Shown in pieces: positions 1 through 8,813 of a DNA stretch of 23,388 bases. Below the pieces are notes generated by a model that saw only the letters and a list, made by a program, of their open reading frames with translations, was not told the DNA's origin and did no database searches. The translations under genes and the position numbers were made by a program. The stretch covers positions 1-23,388 of IMG/VR virus record IMGVR_UViG_3300045107_000169; one strand, given 5' to 3'. This stretch comes from a virus. The first letter of the stretch is position 1, and each line of letters begins with the position of its first letter.

Positions 1-125
1 GGCAGCATCCTGACGGTAAAGGCCGATGGCTGCAGGCCGGTCAGGTTCGGGTTGGTGCCATCGGCATATTTCAGCGTATATTTCCAGGGGCGTCCGGTGT
101 CGCCCACATAGGTTGAGATTGCCAT
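1..125 (-). CDS. Baseplate-type protein, N-terminal fragment (3' end outside window)
   Basis: ATG at 125 (AGAAAGG upstream, 12 bases after the hydrolase stop) opens a frame that leaves the window after 41 codons: MAISTYVGDTGRPWKYTLKY, then ADGTNPNLTGLQPSAFTVRM. The YVGDTG....TL.YADGT..NLTG....F..R pattern resembles the N-terminal domain of BppU-like upper baseplate proteins and related phage beta modules (GDT...I..TL.D.DG..VDLTGA.V.F). Only the first domain is visible, so the full function is open; a baseplate or appendage-anchoring role fits its position after the tail-tip genes. Confidence 0.65.
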   Translation of the reverse strand, partial: MAISTYVGDTGRPWKYTLKYADGTNPNLTGLQPSAFTVRML

Positions 126-137
126 GAGAAAGCCTTT

Positions 138-2333
138 CTACGGCGCGGGGGCCGTCACTGTCGCGGCTAGCGCATCGCCTGTGAGCGTCGCGCTGTTGGC
201 GTCTCTGGTCAGTGTCGCGCTCCGGTACGCGGGCGCGGGCGTCCAGGGAACGGTGAGCGGATTGCGCGCATAATATTGCATGATGTAGTACGGCGGCAGA
301 TACTGATAGCCGCCCTGCGGTAAGTAGGTCGCAGCCAGCGATTTCGGATCGCCGCTCGTATTGCATTTCGGTGGCAATTTCGTGAAATCGATGGTCGTGT
401 TGGCATTGATCGTAAAGCAAAAAGCTCGGCCATAGGGAATTTGCCTTACCGCGTCCAGCAACTCCTGATAATAGGTTGTCGCCGCCTGCCACGTGTCCAG
501 TGGCAGCGTCGCCCCGTAACACGCCGCGCTATTGGCATGGTTGTAGCGCGGCGTAAACGCCGCTTGCGCCGCGCCATTCCCAAGCGGGTTCGATGTCACC
601 TGAACCGGCGAGGTAGTGGCCTGTCCATAGGTGTACAGCCCCGTTTCCTGTACGCTGGATGAGCCGTAATCCAGCGTAATCGGCGTCGCATTCGGGATAT
701 TGCTTGCCAGCGGCGTCGTCACATTGATGCTGGTGATCGGTACCCCTGCCGTGATGGCCCCTGTCGAGGCGTTGAGGCTGAAGCTCACGCCAGAGCCATC
801 GTCATACATATTCCAGCCGAATTCCCCGACCATGACCGTGCTTTCGTAAAAGCCATATTGCTGAAGCATCGAATAGATCGTGTTCAGCGTCGTCTGGATA
901 TTCGGCGTGTTGGAATCCGATGAGTACGGGTCTGGCCCTGCGCTCGCGCCATCCCTGTAGGAATGGGTATCTTGAATGAAATCCCCTACGACGCTCTTAT
1001 TGAGATTCGACAGCAGATTATTCATCCAGTTGATGATATGCGCCAGCGCATTTGTCGGCGTCTTGCGCACCGCGCCAAGCGCGATCAAGGCAGAGGGTGA
1101 CGCGGCCCGAATCGCCGGATAGACGGCGTTGACCTCCATGGCCAGCACTTTGCCTAGCCCGTCCCTTTGCGCCGTCGTGACATCGCTGTACGTGGCGTCA
1201 TACTCCTCATTGCCGATCTGCCACATATCAATAAAGCCATAGCCATTTTGCCCGTTGTAGCGCGTCGCCGCTGCCGTCGCGAAGTTGGCGGCCATCGTCG
1301 GATCGGCAAAATCCCCCGTTCCCATGCTCACAAATTGCCCGGCCCCATTGATATCGAGGTACCAGACCGGGAAACCTTCTAAGCACGCGCACACGCGCAC
1401 CCCTGCCCTGTTGCACAGCCAGACCAGGTGATCGAGGTACGCCCAATTTCTGATGCCCGGCGCGGTTTCTAGCACCCCCTGCACCTGATATTGTTCGCGA
1501 ATCCACGCGCCATTCGCGAGATTGGAAAGATCGACCGGCGTCTGTGCGTTGATCGGATTCGGCGCATTCTGGCTGAAGTAGATCGTCGCGCCAACGCGCG
1601 CATCCTGATACGGCGCATACGCGGGCGCGGGCTGTAACGGCGCGGAGAGATCAGTCGCCAGAAACGAATCCACGCTCTGGATAGACCCGTTGGTTGCGCC
1701 TTTCATCCTGACACCCACCAGGCCTGGCGCAAGTAGGCTCGCATCAGAGGCCACAACCTGATAATTGCTCGGTTCTGAACCTGTTGCCAGCCAGATTTTT
1801 GCCTGAAGATTGTTGTACGCGCCGTTCGCGCCAAAGCCCTGAATGGTGAATTTGACCGTAAACTTCGCTCCGCCGTCGGCAAATGAAAACGGCGTACCAA
1901 GCACGGTAGACACGCCGCCAACAAGCTTCGTGATATAGAGTTGGCCGCTTGAATTCAGTCCGGCGCGGTAGTAGTTGTTCACGTCCTGAAATCTGACAAT
2001 GATGCTGCAATCGTCACCGGTGTTCGTGCGCTGGAAATTGGCGACAACGGTTGTGTCCTGCCATTTTTTGCTGTAGTTCGTCGGCACGCCGTTGATCGTC
2101 GCGCTTGAAAAACCGTTGAGCGTAATGATATTGGCAGAATTGGCGCCGGTTGTCTGGCCCTGCTTTGTTCCCGAATTGTACGAAAAAGCCGACGGCGCGC
2201 TCTGCGCTATCCAGTTGTCGCCGTTTGAGGCAGGCGAAAACGCAGTGATCGTTGCGCCTGCTGACAATGTTCCCGCCCCATTAGCCGCCCCGCGCCCGCC
2301 GGTTGCGAAGGTATCAGCTTCTTGCGTACTCAT
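138..2333 (-). CDS. Tail-associated clan-A glycoside hydrolase with lectin-like N-terminal domain
   Basis: A 731-residue protein with a very good AGGAGGT site before ATG 2333. Residues about 35-230 are a concanavalin A-like sandwich (VVANFQRTNTGDDCSIIVRF, NNYYRAGLNSSGQLYITKL), probably sugar-binding. Residues about 240-660 are a TIM barrel of glycoside hydrolase clan A: MWQIGNEEY with candidate acid/base Glu376, DTHSY with His457, and VMVGEFGWN with candidate nucleophile Glu504. The pair of glutamates after strands 4 and 7 defines the clan; the exact family (GH5, GH39 or another) cannot be fixed by eye. A beta insertion (about 513-590, ITSINVTTPLASNIPNATPI) follows the nucleophile strand. The C-terminal tail has SATLT repeats. 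It probably degrades host capsule or exopolysaccharide at adsorption. There is no signal peptide, consistent with virion incorporation. Confidence 0.82.
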   Translation of the reverse strand: MSTQEADTFATGGRGAANGAGTLSAGATITAFSPASNGDNWIAQSAPSAFSYNSGTKQGQTTGANSANIITLNGFSSATINGVPTNYSKKWQDTTVVANFQRTNTGDDCSIIVRFQDVNNYYRAGLNSSGQLYITKLVGGVSTVLGTPFSFADGGAKFTVKFTIQGFGANGAYNNLQAKIWLATGSEPSNYQVVASDASLLAPGLVGVRMKGATNGSIQSVDSFLATDLSAPLQPAPAYAPYQDARVGATIYFSQNAPNPINAQTPVDLSNLANGAWIREQYQVQGVLETAPGIRNWAYLDHLVWLCNRAGVRVCACLEGFPVWYLDINGAGQFVSMGTGDFADPTMAANFATAAATRYNGQNGYGFIDMWQIGNEEYDATYSDVTTAQRDGLGKVLAMEVNAVYPAIRAASPSALIALGAVRKTPTNALAHIINWMNNLLSNLNKSVVGDFIQDTHSYRDGASAGPDPYSSDSNTPNIQTTLNTIYSMLQQYGFYESTVMVGEFGWNMYDDGSGVSFSLNASTGAITAGVPITSINVTTPLASNIPNATPITLDYGSSSVQETGLYTYGQATTSPVQVTSNPLGNGAAQAAFTPRYNHANSAACYGATLPLDTWQAATTYYQELLDAVRQIPYGRAFCFTINANTTIDFTKLPPKCNTSGDPKSLAATYLPQGGYQYLPPYYIMQYYARNPLTVPWTPAPAYRSATLTRDANSATLTGDALAATVTAPAP

Positions 2334-2858
2334 TTATGGAAGACCTCCTGATGTCACCGCGCTAAAGACGGGATAGGCCCCGGTTGGCGCGAGGATCGCG
2401 CCTAATGTCGTGGGAAGTACGCCAGAGCTTGCGTTGTTGGTGGCCACTCTGAAGTTGCTCATTGCGCCTGGTACGGCAAGGGTTGTCGCTCTTGAGTAGG
2501 TATCCGTGCCGTTGTCGTTTGTGAAAGCCAGATAATAGATGCCCGGCGAAAGAATCAGATTGCCATTGGAGAGCGCATTGGTCATGGTGGTCGAGGCCGT
2601 ATTCGTGACAGCGCCGGTATGATCGAGTCGGTTGCCGTTGCTATCATAAATGCCCATATCAGTATGGCCGGTGGCCGTACTTCCCACATGAACGCGCATG
2701 CCCGTTACGGTCGTTTGTCCGTTGACTTTGACCGCAATCAGATACACCTGGTTGGCTGTGAGCGTGTTCGTCGTTCCGCCCGCGCTGGCTTCAGCGGCGT
2801 CGCTGCCCAGGTAGGTCTCCGGTATTTGATTGGCGTCAACGCTTGAAGGATACGGCAT
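2334..2858 (-). CDS. Beta-sandwich tail appendage / receptor-binding-like protein
   Basis: A 174-residue protein of almost pure beta character. VYLIAVKVNGQTTVTGMRVHVG, TDMGIYDSNGNRLDHTG, LSPGIYYLAFTNDNG and the terminal VLPTTLGAILAPTGAYPVF are the usual parts of a jelly-roll-like module (MRVYVG...GIYD..G..L..TG.....L.PG.YYLA) found in phage appendages. It may be the adhesive head of the neighbouring fibre or a collar around it. GAGGTG lies upstream of ATG 2858. Its stop directly abuts the glycoside hydrolase ATG, indicating coupled translation. Confidence 0.7.
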   Translation of the reverse strand: MPYPSSVDANQIPETYLGSDAAEASAGGTTNTLTANQVYLIAVKVNGQTTVTGMRVHVGSTATGHTDMGIYDSNGNRLDHTGAVTNTASTTMTNALSNGNLILSPGIYYLAFTNDNGTDTYSRATTLAVPGAMSNFRVATNNASSGVLPTTLGAILAPTGAYPVFSAVTSGGLP

Positions 2859-2867
2859 AACTCACCT

Positions 2868-4112
2868 CTATTTCCCGTACACATTCGCACTGAGGGTAAA
2901 GGAGGGGCTTGTACCTCCAACAACCCAACGCAAACGGCCTGTCAGCCCTAAGCTCTGGTTATAGGCCATGCCCGCGCCGATACTGGTGCTAATTTGCTCT
3001 GCCAGCGAATCGGTTGACAACACGGTTTTGCTCTGCCAAAGCGGATAGTACACGCCGTCCGCACCCTTCCTATCCCAGAAAAACTGGATCGTTTCGTTCG
3101 TGCCTGAATCGGCGGTGACGTTGATATCAATGCCGATTTCGGTATATGCGCCAACGGTCAAATCTCCGCTATTGCCGTTAGTGGTTTGGGCGCCGGAGGC
3201 CAGCGAATAGACCGCGACGGCACTGCGCTTGACCGCCAGCACGCCGGAAAGCAGCGATACCACGCCTTTTAGAAAGGCCATGAGCGTGCCACTGGAAGCT
3301 GAATTGGTGATAGCGGCGTCGGCTTCTGTTCCGACTGTTACCAGCGAGCCGTCGGCAAAGTCACCAGAAGCGGCTTTTGTTGGCAGCTTTGATTGATCTG
3401 AGGCAATCACTACCGGTACAGAAGCTGCCATTGTCCCCTGCCCATGAGCGAGATCGGCAATATCGCCCGCCGCCGCCGTCACCGGCTGTTTCGTGGTTCC
3501 CGTTGGATTGGTGCGGATCGGATTGCCGCTCGTCCCAAGCGCGTTCGTCCCGTCAGTCAATTCCACGAAAGACGGGTTGGTCACTGACTGTACTGACCCG
3601 CCTGGATAGAGGTTGGTTTGCAGCGGATTGGCGTTCGTGATAGCGCCGCCTGAATTCGATATTTGCGCTTTACCGATCTGGTTGGTTCCGGCAGGCAGCG
3701 CGCCAATCACATTCACACCCACATTGCCGCCGGCGTCCGTTGCAACGGCGGTATCCCCCGCCGTCACGTTTTTGCCATAGAGCGATGCTCTGAGTTCGGT
3801 TCCGGTCTGGTCGGTTCCCAGCGAAGAAAAAGCGTTGGTGTTTGTGACCAGGCTGGTCAACTTCTGCAAAGCGCGTTTGAACAGCGCCAGAAGACTGAAT
3901 GTTCCTGTATCTGATGTAGCCGCCGCGTCCGCTTTCGCGCCGAAACTGACATTATTTCCATCTGCCATATAGACCTGAACGGTTGTTTTGGTATTGCCCG
4001 AATCGACATACGACGGCCCGCCCGCGATAGCATACGGCTGCGTGGTTCCATCAGGCACCGCGCTGCTCATGATATTGCCAGCGCCGTCTGCTGGCTGGTT
4101 GCCAAAGCTCAT
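2868..4112 (-). CDS. Tail appendage structural protein with internal duplication
   Basis: A 414-residue Gly/Ala/Thr/Ser-rich protein typical of phage appendage subunits. Residues about 58-89 (GAKADAAATSDTGTFSLLAL plus a helix) and 261-292 (GTEADAAITNSASSGTLMAF plus a helix) are copies of the same module, each a beta edge and an amphipathic helix. The middle has MAASVPVVIASDQSKLP, a stretch common in phage tail or decoration proteins. The C-terminal about 110 residues form a beta-sandwich-like region (TEIGIDINVTADSG, IQFFWDRKGADGVYYPLW, LRWVVGGTSPSFTLSANVYG). It is probably a fibre or baseplate component downstream of the hub. No enzymatic motif is present. Confidence 0.72.
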   Translation of the reverse strand: MSFGNQPADGAGNIMSSAVPDGTTQPYAIAGGPSYVDSGNTKTTVQVYMADGNNVSFGAKADAAATSDTGTFSLLALFKRALQKLTSLVTNTNAFSSLGTDQTGTELRASLYGKNVTAGDTAVATDAGGNVGVNVIGALPAGTNQIGKAQISNSGGAITNANPLQTNLYPGGSVQSVTNPSFVELTDGTNALGTSGNPIRTNPTGTTKQPVTAAAGDIADLAHGQGTMAASVPVVIASDQSKLPTKAASGDFADGSLVTVGTEADAAITNSASSGTLMAFLKGVVSLLSGVLAVKRSAVAVYSLASGAQTTNGNSGDLTVGAYTEIGIDINVTADSGTNETIQFFWDRKGADGVYYPLWQSKTVLSTDSLAEQISTSIGAGMAYNQSLGLTGRLRWVVGGTSPSFTLSANVYGK

Positions 4113-4453
4113 TTCACGCTCTCACTTTCCGCGTCCGCTTTCGCGACGCTGCTCTGCTTCAAGGCAGGGGAGGCTGGACGGCTATGCTTTTGTGTCAACC
4201 GCTTGCGCGCTTCTTCCATTGCCACCAGGTCATCGATGGTGCTTTGCAATTGCTCCTTATCCTTTTCCAGTTGCTCCACCTTTTGCTCAAGCAACTCAAC
4301 TTTCTTCATCAAGCTGTCAATCAGTTCGTTTTTGAGCTTGATGGCCGTCTGCTGGCCGTTTGAGCGCGCGGAAAAGTAGCCCGCTGCAACGCCGACAATC
4401 AGCAAAGCAATATTAATCAATAAGTTCAGATAATACGGGTCATTCGCACTCAT
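4109..4453 (-). CDS. Membrane-anchored coiled-coil protein
   Basis: A 114-residue protein with one membrane segment (about residues 9-27, LNLLINIALLIVGVAAGYFS) followed by a strong coiled coil (about 38-85, with LLEQKVEQLEKDKEQLQ heptads) and a basic/polar tail. The ATG at 4453 has AAAGGA about 7 bases upstream; the stop overlaps the next ATG by 4 bases. I do not recognise a named family. The layout could fit a holin- or spanin-related protein, a membrane receptor for tail assembly, or a superinfection-exclusion factor. Its place between hub and appendage genes argues that it is part of late expression, but no function can be assigned. Confidence 0.65.
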   Translation of the reverse strand: MSANDPYYLNLLINIALLIVGVAAGYFSARSNGQQTAIKLKNELIDSLMKKVELLEQKVEQLEKDKEQLQSTIDDLVAMEEARKRLTQKHSRPASPALKQSSVAKADAESESVK

Positions 4454-4465
4454 TGTCCGTCCTTT

Positions 4466-7400
4466 CTATGTAAGCAGTCCATTGAATACCTTCTGCCATG
4501 AGTCCAGCGCAGGGGCCTCGGAGGCCACGACAGAGTACCAGTACAGGGTGTTCACTACGCCATTTTGCATCGTGGTCTGCGGCACGATATCGATCTGCGT
4601 GATGAGCAGCTGCGCATTGTTCATGGCAAACGGCGTGATAAACGCAGCAAGCTGCTGGCCGATCTGCAATCCAGATTTTAGCGTCATAAAGCTCAAGATT
4701 CGCCCGATGACGCCGTAGCGTTGCAAGAGGCTCGTGGCATACGCGGTGGCCGCTGCGACATCCATATTTTTGGCGCTGACATCTTCCACCGCCTCGACAA
4801 TGCCTGATGGATAGCCGGTCCCGGTCGGGTCGAGAATCGCCTGATATTGCGCCTGTGTGACCGTGCCAGGGCAAAACACCGTTGGATACGGCGTGGCTGA
4901 AGGATTGTTCACGCCCGTATTGTCGATGGTGACGGTTGTGGTATAGGCGCCGATGTACTGCACAACCAGCTCATCGAAATAGCCTAAGACGGTGCCGCCA
5001 CTATCCTGCGTGATCGTCGTGGAGCCGATCTGGTAGTAAAAATTCTTGCCGGTGTCGATTCCCAGAATGCCCACGCTCTGTTTTTGCCCGTTGAGCGTGA
5101 TCGTCGGCGGCAGGCTGTTTTGCGCTATCGGATACGTCAGCGTCCAGCTGGTGCTTTTGGTGTCGCCAAATACGTCCAGCAGGGCCTGCTTCGTAGCCTG
5201 TACCCCCTTGAGCTTCATGCGGTTGCGGTAGAGATCGCCTCCATTTTCCATCGTCAGGTTTTTGACCTGGACGTTGGCAGTGTTGCTATCCGCGACCGTT
5301 TGCACCACCCAGGGGGCCGGTACCGCCGTCTGCGCCTGAAAGGTCAGTTGGCGCGATGGCAGCACCGTCCAGGCGTAGTTAGCCTTTTTGTTCTGGTCAT
5401 CGATGTTGGCCGAGCAGTACGTATCCTGATAATTGTCCGATGCGTCCAGTATGCCGGGGCCAATCGTGCCATCGGAAACAAAGACAGCAGAATCCAGCAC
5501 CTGCGGCGTCTGCGTCGGGTCGGTAGAAGTGAGCGTAAATTTGAGCTTCACACTTTTCCCAGAGAGGCTATCGCCATACGCTTGCGCCCAGATTTGATAA
5601 CAGCGCAAGAGACCATTTTCTAAGAGGCCAAATTTCCCCGCTGCCAGTGGAGAGATGTCGGTGTATTGCAGCACCTGTACGCCATCGAAAAAGACGGTCA
5701 GCACGCCGCCCTGCACATCCAGCTTCACAATATGCCATGTTCCGCGCACAAAATTGATCGTAACATCGCTTCCAAGCTGCGTATTGGAGCCAGACGAACG
5801 CTTGTACAGCCGAAGCAGATTTTGATTTGATGCGCCCTGACTATCCCAGACGCGCACGAAATAGGAATTGTTCGCGTTTTGGTAGTTGGTGATGATGCCG
5901 GAATTATCGGCCTGATCGAAAATCGCCTGTATCCAGTTGTCGGCCTGCGACCAGGCCGTGTTGTAGATGAGCGTGGCATTGGTGCCACTATTGTTGTACA
6001 CGCGGCTGTTTGGCGTATCCCACGTCCAGTTGCCGCCCGCGCTGGCAAATTTGAGCGTGGAGCCAAACGCGCGCGAAATATAGAAATACCCCGGCCCCCC
6101 GCCGGTAAAGCTGCTCTCGGTATAGCTCGCACTGTCATTGCTCGTAAAAAGATCGACAAAAGCGACGGGCTGCGTATTGATGCCAGAAATACCGGAGCCG
6201 GGGGAAACGACGCTTTGCCAGGTGGAGCCGCCGTCGATGGAGGTAGCCGCCGCGACGCTGGTATGTGCGGGCGTGTTGGCATTCCAGTTCACCAGCGCCG
6301 CCCCTGCCCGGCCAACGCTGGAGAGCGACAGGGCAGGGGAGACCCAGGTTCCGCTGGCGTTGGGCTGCGAGGCCAGCCAGAGCGTCACGCCATGCAGCAC
6401 GCCGGTCATGTACTGCGTCCCGTCAGCAGCGACCGTCACGATGCTGGCCGCGTTCTGCATGGTGAGAATCGCCTGTACGTAGAGATTCGTTCCGCCCGCC
6501 GGATTGACCCCCGGCCCAAAGTTCGGAATCGCCGCGCCATTCGTACACACATGCCACGTGGAAAGGTCGGTTGAGGTCTGGATCGTAAGCGTGGCCCCCG
6601 CAGGGAGATCGTCATCCCACTGGACTACGCTGTTTTCGATGGTTCCCACCGAACCGATAGCCAGCGCGGCAGACGTGTGAGTGCCTGTCAGGCTCTGGAC
6701 AATGCCAAAATTGTCGAAGAAGCCGCTATGTACCAGACCATCGCTGGCATTGTTCCAGAAGCGCAGGCCCACGCCGCCGCTGGCTGTGTAGGTGCTGTCG
6801 GTTGCGTTCAGGTACAGCACCTCGTCGAGATAGACCTTGTGCGAGGAGCCGCTCACCACCACCTTCAGGCGATGCACGTCGCCGGGGTTGAGCGTCAATG
6901 CCTGACTGGCAACGGTGGTAAACGTCGTTCCACTGTTGTTATTGGCCCCATAACCCAGCGAAATGAGCGTGGGGCTGATAGCCGCATTGTAGGCAAAGCT
7001 ATTACTGCCATTCGCCCAGTTGGTAGTGCGGTAGACAATGCCTGAGTTGCAGCCAGCCACCGGAACCTGTACATCCAACTCCACCGTAAAATCTTGCCAG
7101 TTGCCGACAAAGTTGAGCTGGCAGCGCGCATCATTGCCGTGCGCGCAGGTACAGAGCTGCTGGCCCTGCAGGAGTGGCGTGGTGCCGCCGGGGTCGCTAC
7201 TCCACGTCGTTTGATTGGATGTGTTCGCATCATCCCAGTTGCGCCAGTAGCCCCAGAGGTAGATGTCCCCGCCCACAACCTGAAGATTGCTATTGGAGCC
7301 GCCGGAGAAGTTGTCCGCGAGATGCGCGTCGGTTTTCGTGCAGGCGTAGGCGGGATTGACCGTCCAGCCGATGGCCGAAAGCGTGGGCGACGCCTCTGGC

Positions 7401-8812
7401 GACGGCCCGACAATCGCAAAGCTGATTTTTGTCTGGATGGAAACGCCGCTCGTGTTCATGCCCACCGGCAAATTGGGAATAGGCGTGGTGGACAAAAGCT
7501 GAGAAAGATCAGGCAGCGTCTGCCAGGTCACGCCGCCATCGAAGCTACTTTGCACTGTCAGCACCGTGCCAACGGCGCTCACATCGGCGGTGTAGGAAAT
7601 CGTTGACGACTGCACAATACCCACACTGGCGATGCTCGTGGCGGGCGAGATGCGATAGCCGTACTGGTCATAGGCCACAACCGTCGTCACGCTCGGAAAC
7701 TCATATCCGAGCGTCTGCAACTGCACATTGGTATTGAGCGAGTTGCTAAAGATCGTCAGCCTGGTTGTACCGCCGTTGGTAATGCGGATATTGCGAAAAT
7801 ACGCCGTGTACTGGCCCTGCGAATCGCCTTCCAGCGCGACCATCGCCTGTGAAAGCGTGCCATGTCCGTTGGCCGGTAAAGATGAGAGATCAATGGAGCG
7901 GCTATACCATTGATCGTTGGCAAAGCCAGAAAGATCGGAGGATGGATGCAAGTTGAAGCCCTGCTGATCGACCAGCTTGTGCGTGTTGCCGCTGCTGGTA
8001 TAGGTGAAGTCTCTGAGCGTCTGCCCGTCGCTGCATATCCCGTCCACGCCCGCCTCAATTTGCGGGCTGGTTGAGGAAATCCAGACATCATATTGCAAAG
8101 TGTCACCGCTGGCAATGCTGTACGAGCCAGCCCATATCTTGAAATACACATATTGATTGCCATATCCCGTGCTGGCCGTGCCTGTCAGCTTGATGGCCTG
8201 CATTGAGGCCAATGAGAGCATATTGTTGGCTGCCGCGACGTTGTGCAGCGTCCCGCTGCTAAAGGCGCTGGTCGTTTTCTCCGTTTTGCTGACGATGCTG
8301 CCGGCCAGCGCAAGCTCAAGATCGCCGTCGCCCGCGTTGCCATCCCCTGCATTGCCGGTTGCGCTGGTGTTGGTGAATGTCGCGCCCGTCGTCCAATCCG
8401 TCTGGAAGTGATTGAAATCGAGGGCAAAGTTCCCGAAGATACCTTCTTGCGCAAGCACTTGCTGAATTTGATCGGCCACAATCACGCCGCCATACTGATT
8501 GGCATACAGGCTATGTGATGTGCGTTTCGAAGCCAGCCACGTCATGTCTGCGATGCTATTGCACGTCCACAGATTCGCGGGTTGGGGCGTGAGATTGCTG
8601 GCAACAGGGTCAATCAAAAAACCGGCGAAAATCGTGCCTTGCACTGAGTCGACAATCGAAACGGGCTGACCTTTGCTGTATTGCGCCGTTCCGGCGGGGT
8701 CAATAATGGTGAAGCTGACTTGCGGTATCTGGTTAAGCTTGCTGGACATTTTCAGCGAGCCTTCTTTGATCTGCACGGCGTTGTTGTTGACAGTGACGGT
8801 AAGATTGCTCAT
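4466..8812 (-). CDS. Tail hub protein with large beta-sandwich insertion
   Basis: A 1448-residue tail-tip protein. The N-terminal about 140 residues are hub-like (SFTIIDPAGTAQYSKGQPV, IFAGFLIDPV, SIADMTWLASKRTSHSLYAN). About 1130-1448 is the matching C-terminal hub part: LTMENGGDLYRNRMKLKG, WTLTYPIAQNSLPPTITLNG, SVGILGIDTGKNFYYQIG, plus a terminal domain. Between them lie beta modules: a galactose-binding-like domain (about 165-350), short repeats with SxDGGxTW (about 385-485, 707-800, 820-880), and two concanavalin A/LamG-like domains (about 495-706 and 883-1080). The hub closes the tail tube and anchors fibres; the inserted modules probably bind cell-surface glycans. The hub assignment is from family patterns, the domain types from strand layout and typical motifs. 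The gene begins one base after the tape measure stop. Confidence 0.87.
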   Translation of the reverse strand: MSNLTVTVNNNAVQIKEGSLKMSSKLNQIPQVSFTIIDPAGTAQYSKGQPVSIVDSVQGTIFAGFLIDPVASNLTPQPANLWTCNSIADMTWLASKRTSHSLYANQYGGVIVADQIQQVLAQEGIFGNFALDFNHFQTDWTTGATFTNTSATGNAGDGNAGDGDLELALAGSIVSKTEKTTSAFSSGTLHNVAAANNMLSLASMQAIKLTGTASTGYGNQYVYFKIWAGSYSIASGDTLQYDVWISSTSPQIEAGVDGICSDGQTLRDFTYTSSGNTHKLVDQQGFNLHPSSDLSGFANDQWYSRSIDLSSLPANGHGTLSQAMVALEGDSQGQYTAYFRNIRITNGGTTRLTIFSNSLNTNVQLQTLGYEFPSVTTVVAYDQYGYRISPATSIASVGIVQSSTISYTADVSAVGTVLTVQSSFDGGVTWQTLPDLSQLLSTTPIPNLPVGMNTSGVSIQTKISFAIVGPSPEASPTLSAIGWTVNPAYACTKTDAHLADNFSGGSNSNLQVVGGDIYLWGYWRNWDDANTSNQTTWSSDPGGTTPLLQGQQLCTCAHGNDARCQLNFVGNWQDFTVELDVQVPVAGCNSGIVYRTTNWANGSNSFAYNAAISPTLISLGYGANNNSGTTFTTVASQALTLNPGDVHRLKVVVSGSSHKVYLDEVLYLNATDSTYTASGGVGLRFWNNASDGLVHSGFFDNFGIVQSLTGTHTSAALAIGSVGTIENSVVQWDDDLPAGATLTIQTSTDLSTWHVCTNGAAIPNFGPGVNPAGGTNLYVQAILTMQNAASIVTVAADGTQYMTGVLHGVTLWLASQPNASGTWVSPALSLSSVGRAGAALVNWNANTPAHTSVAAATSIDGGSTWQSVVSPGSGISGINTQPVAFVDLFTSNDSASYTESSFTGGGPGYFYISRAFGSTLKFASAGGNWTWDTPNSRVYNNSGTNATLIYNTAWSQADNWIQAIFDQADNSGIITNYQNANNSYFVRVWDSQGASNQNLLRLYKRSSGSNTQLGSDVTINFVRGTWHIVKLDVQGGVLTVFFDGVQVLQYTDISPLAAGKFGLLENGLLRCYQIWAQAYGDSLSGKSVKLKFTLTSTDPTQTPQVLDSAVFVSDGTIGPGILDASDNYQDTYCSANIDDQNKKANYAWTVLPSRQLTFQAQTAVPAPWVVQTVADSNTANVQVKNLTMENGGDLYRNRMKLKGVQATKQALLDVFGDTKSTSWTLTYPIAQNSLPPTITLNGQKQSVGILGIDTGKNFYYQIGSTTITQDSGGTVLGYFDELVVQYIGAYTTTVTIDNTGVNNPSATPYPTVFCPGTVTQAQYQAILDPTGTGYPSGIVEAVEDVSAKNMDVAAATAYATSLLQRYGVIGRILSFMTLKSGLQIGQQLAAFITPFAMNNAQLLITQIDIVPQTTMQNGVVNTLYWYSVVASEAPALDSWQKVFNGLLT

Positions 8813-8813
8813 G

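Noticed and set aside
5879-6574. Plus-strand open frame (231 codons) opposite the hub gene
   Set aside because: Arg/Gly-rich shadow of the hub's beta modules; no start signal or motif.
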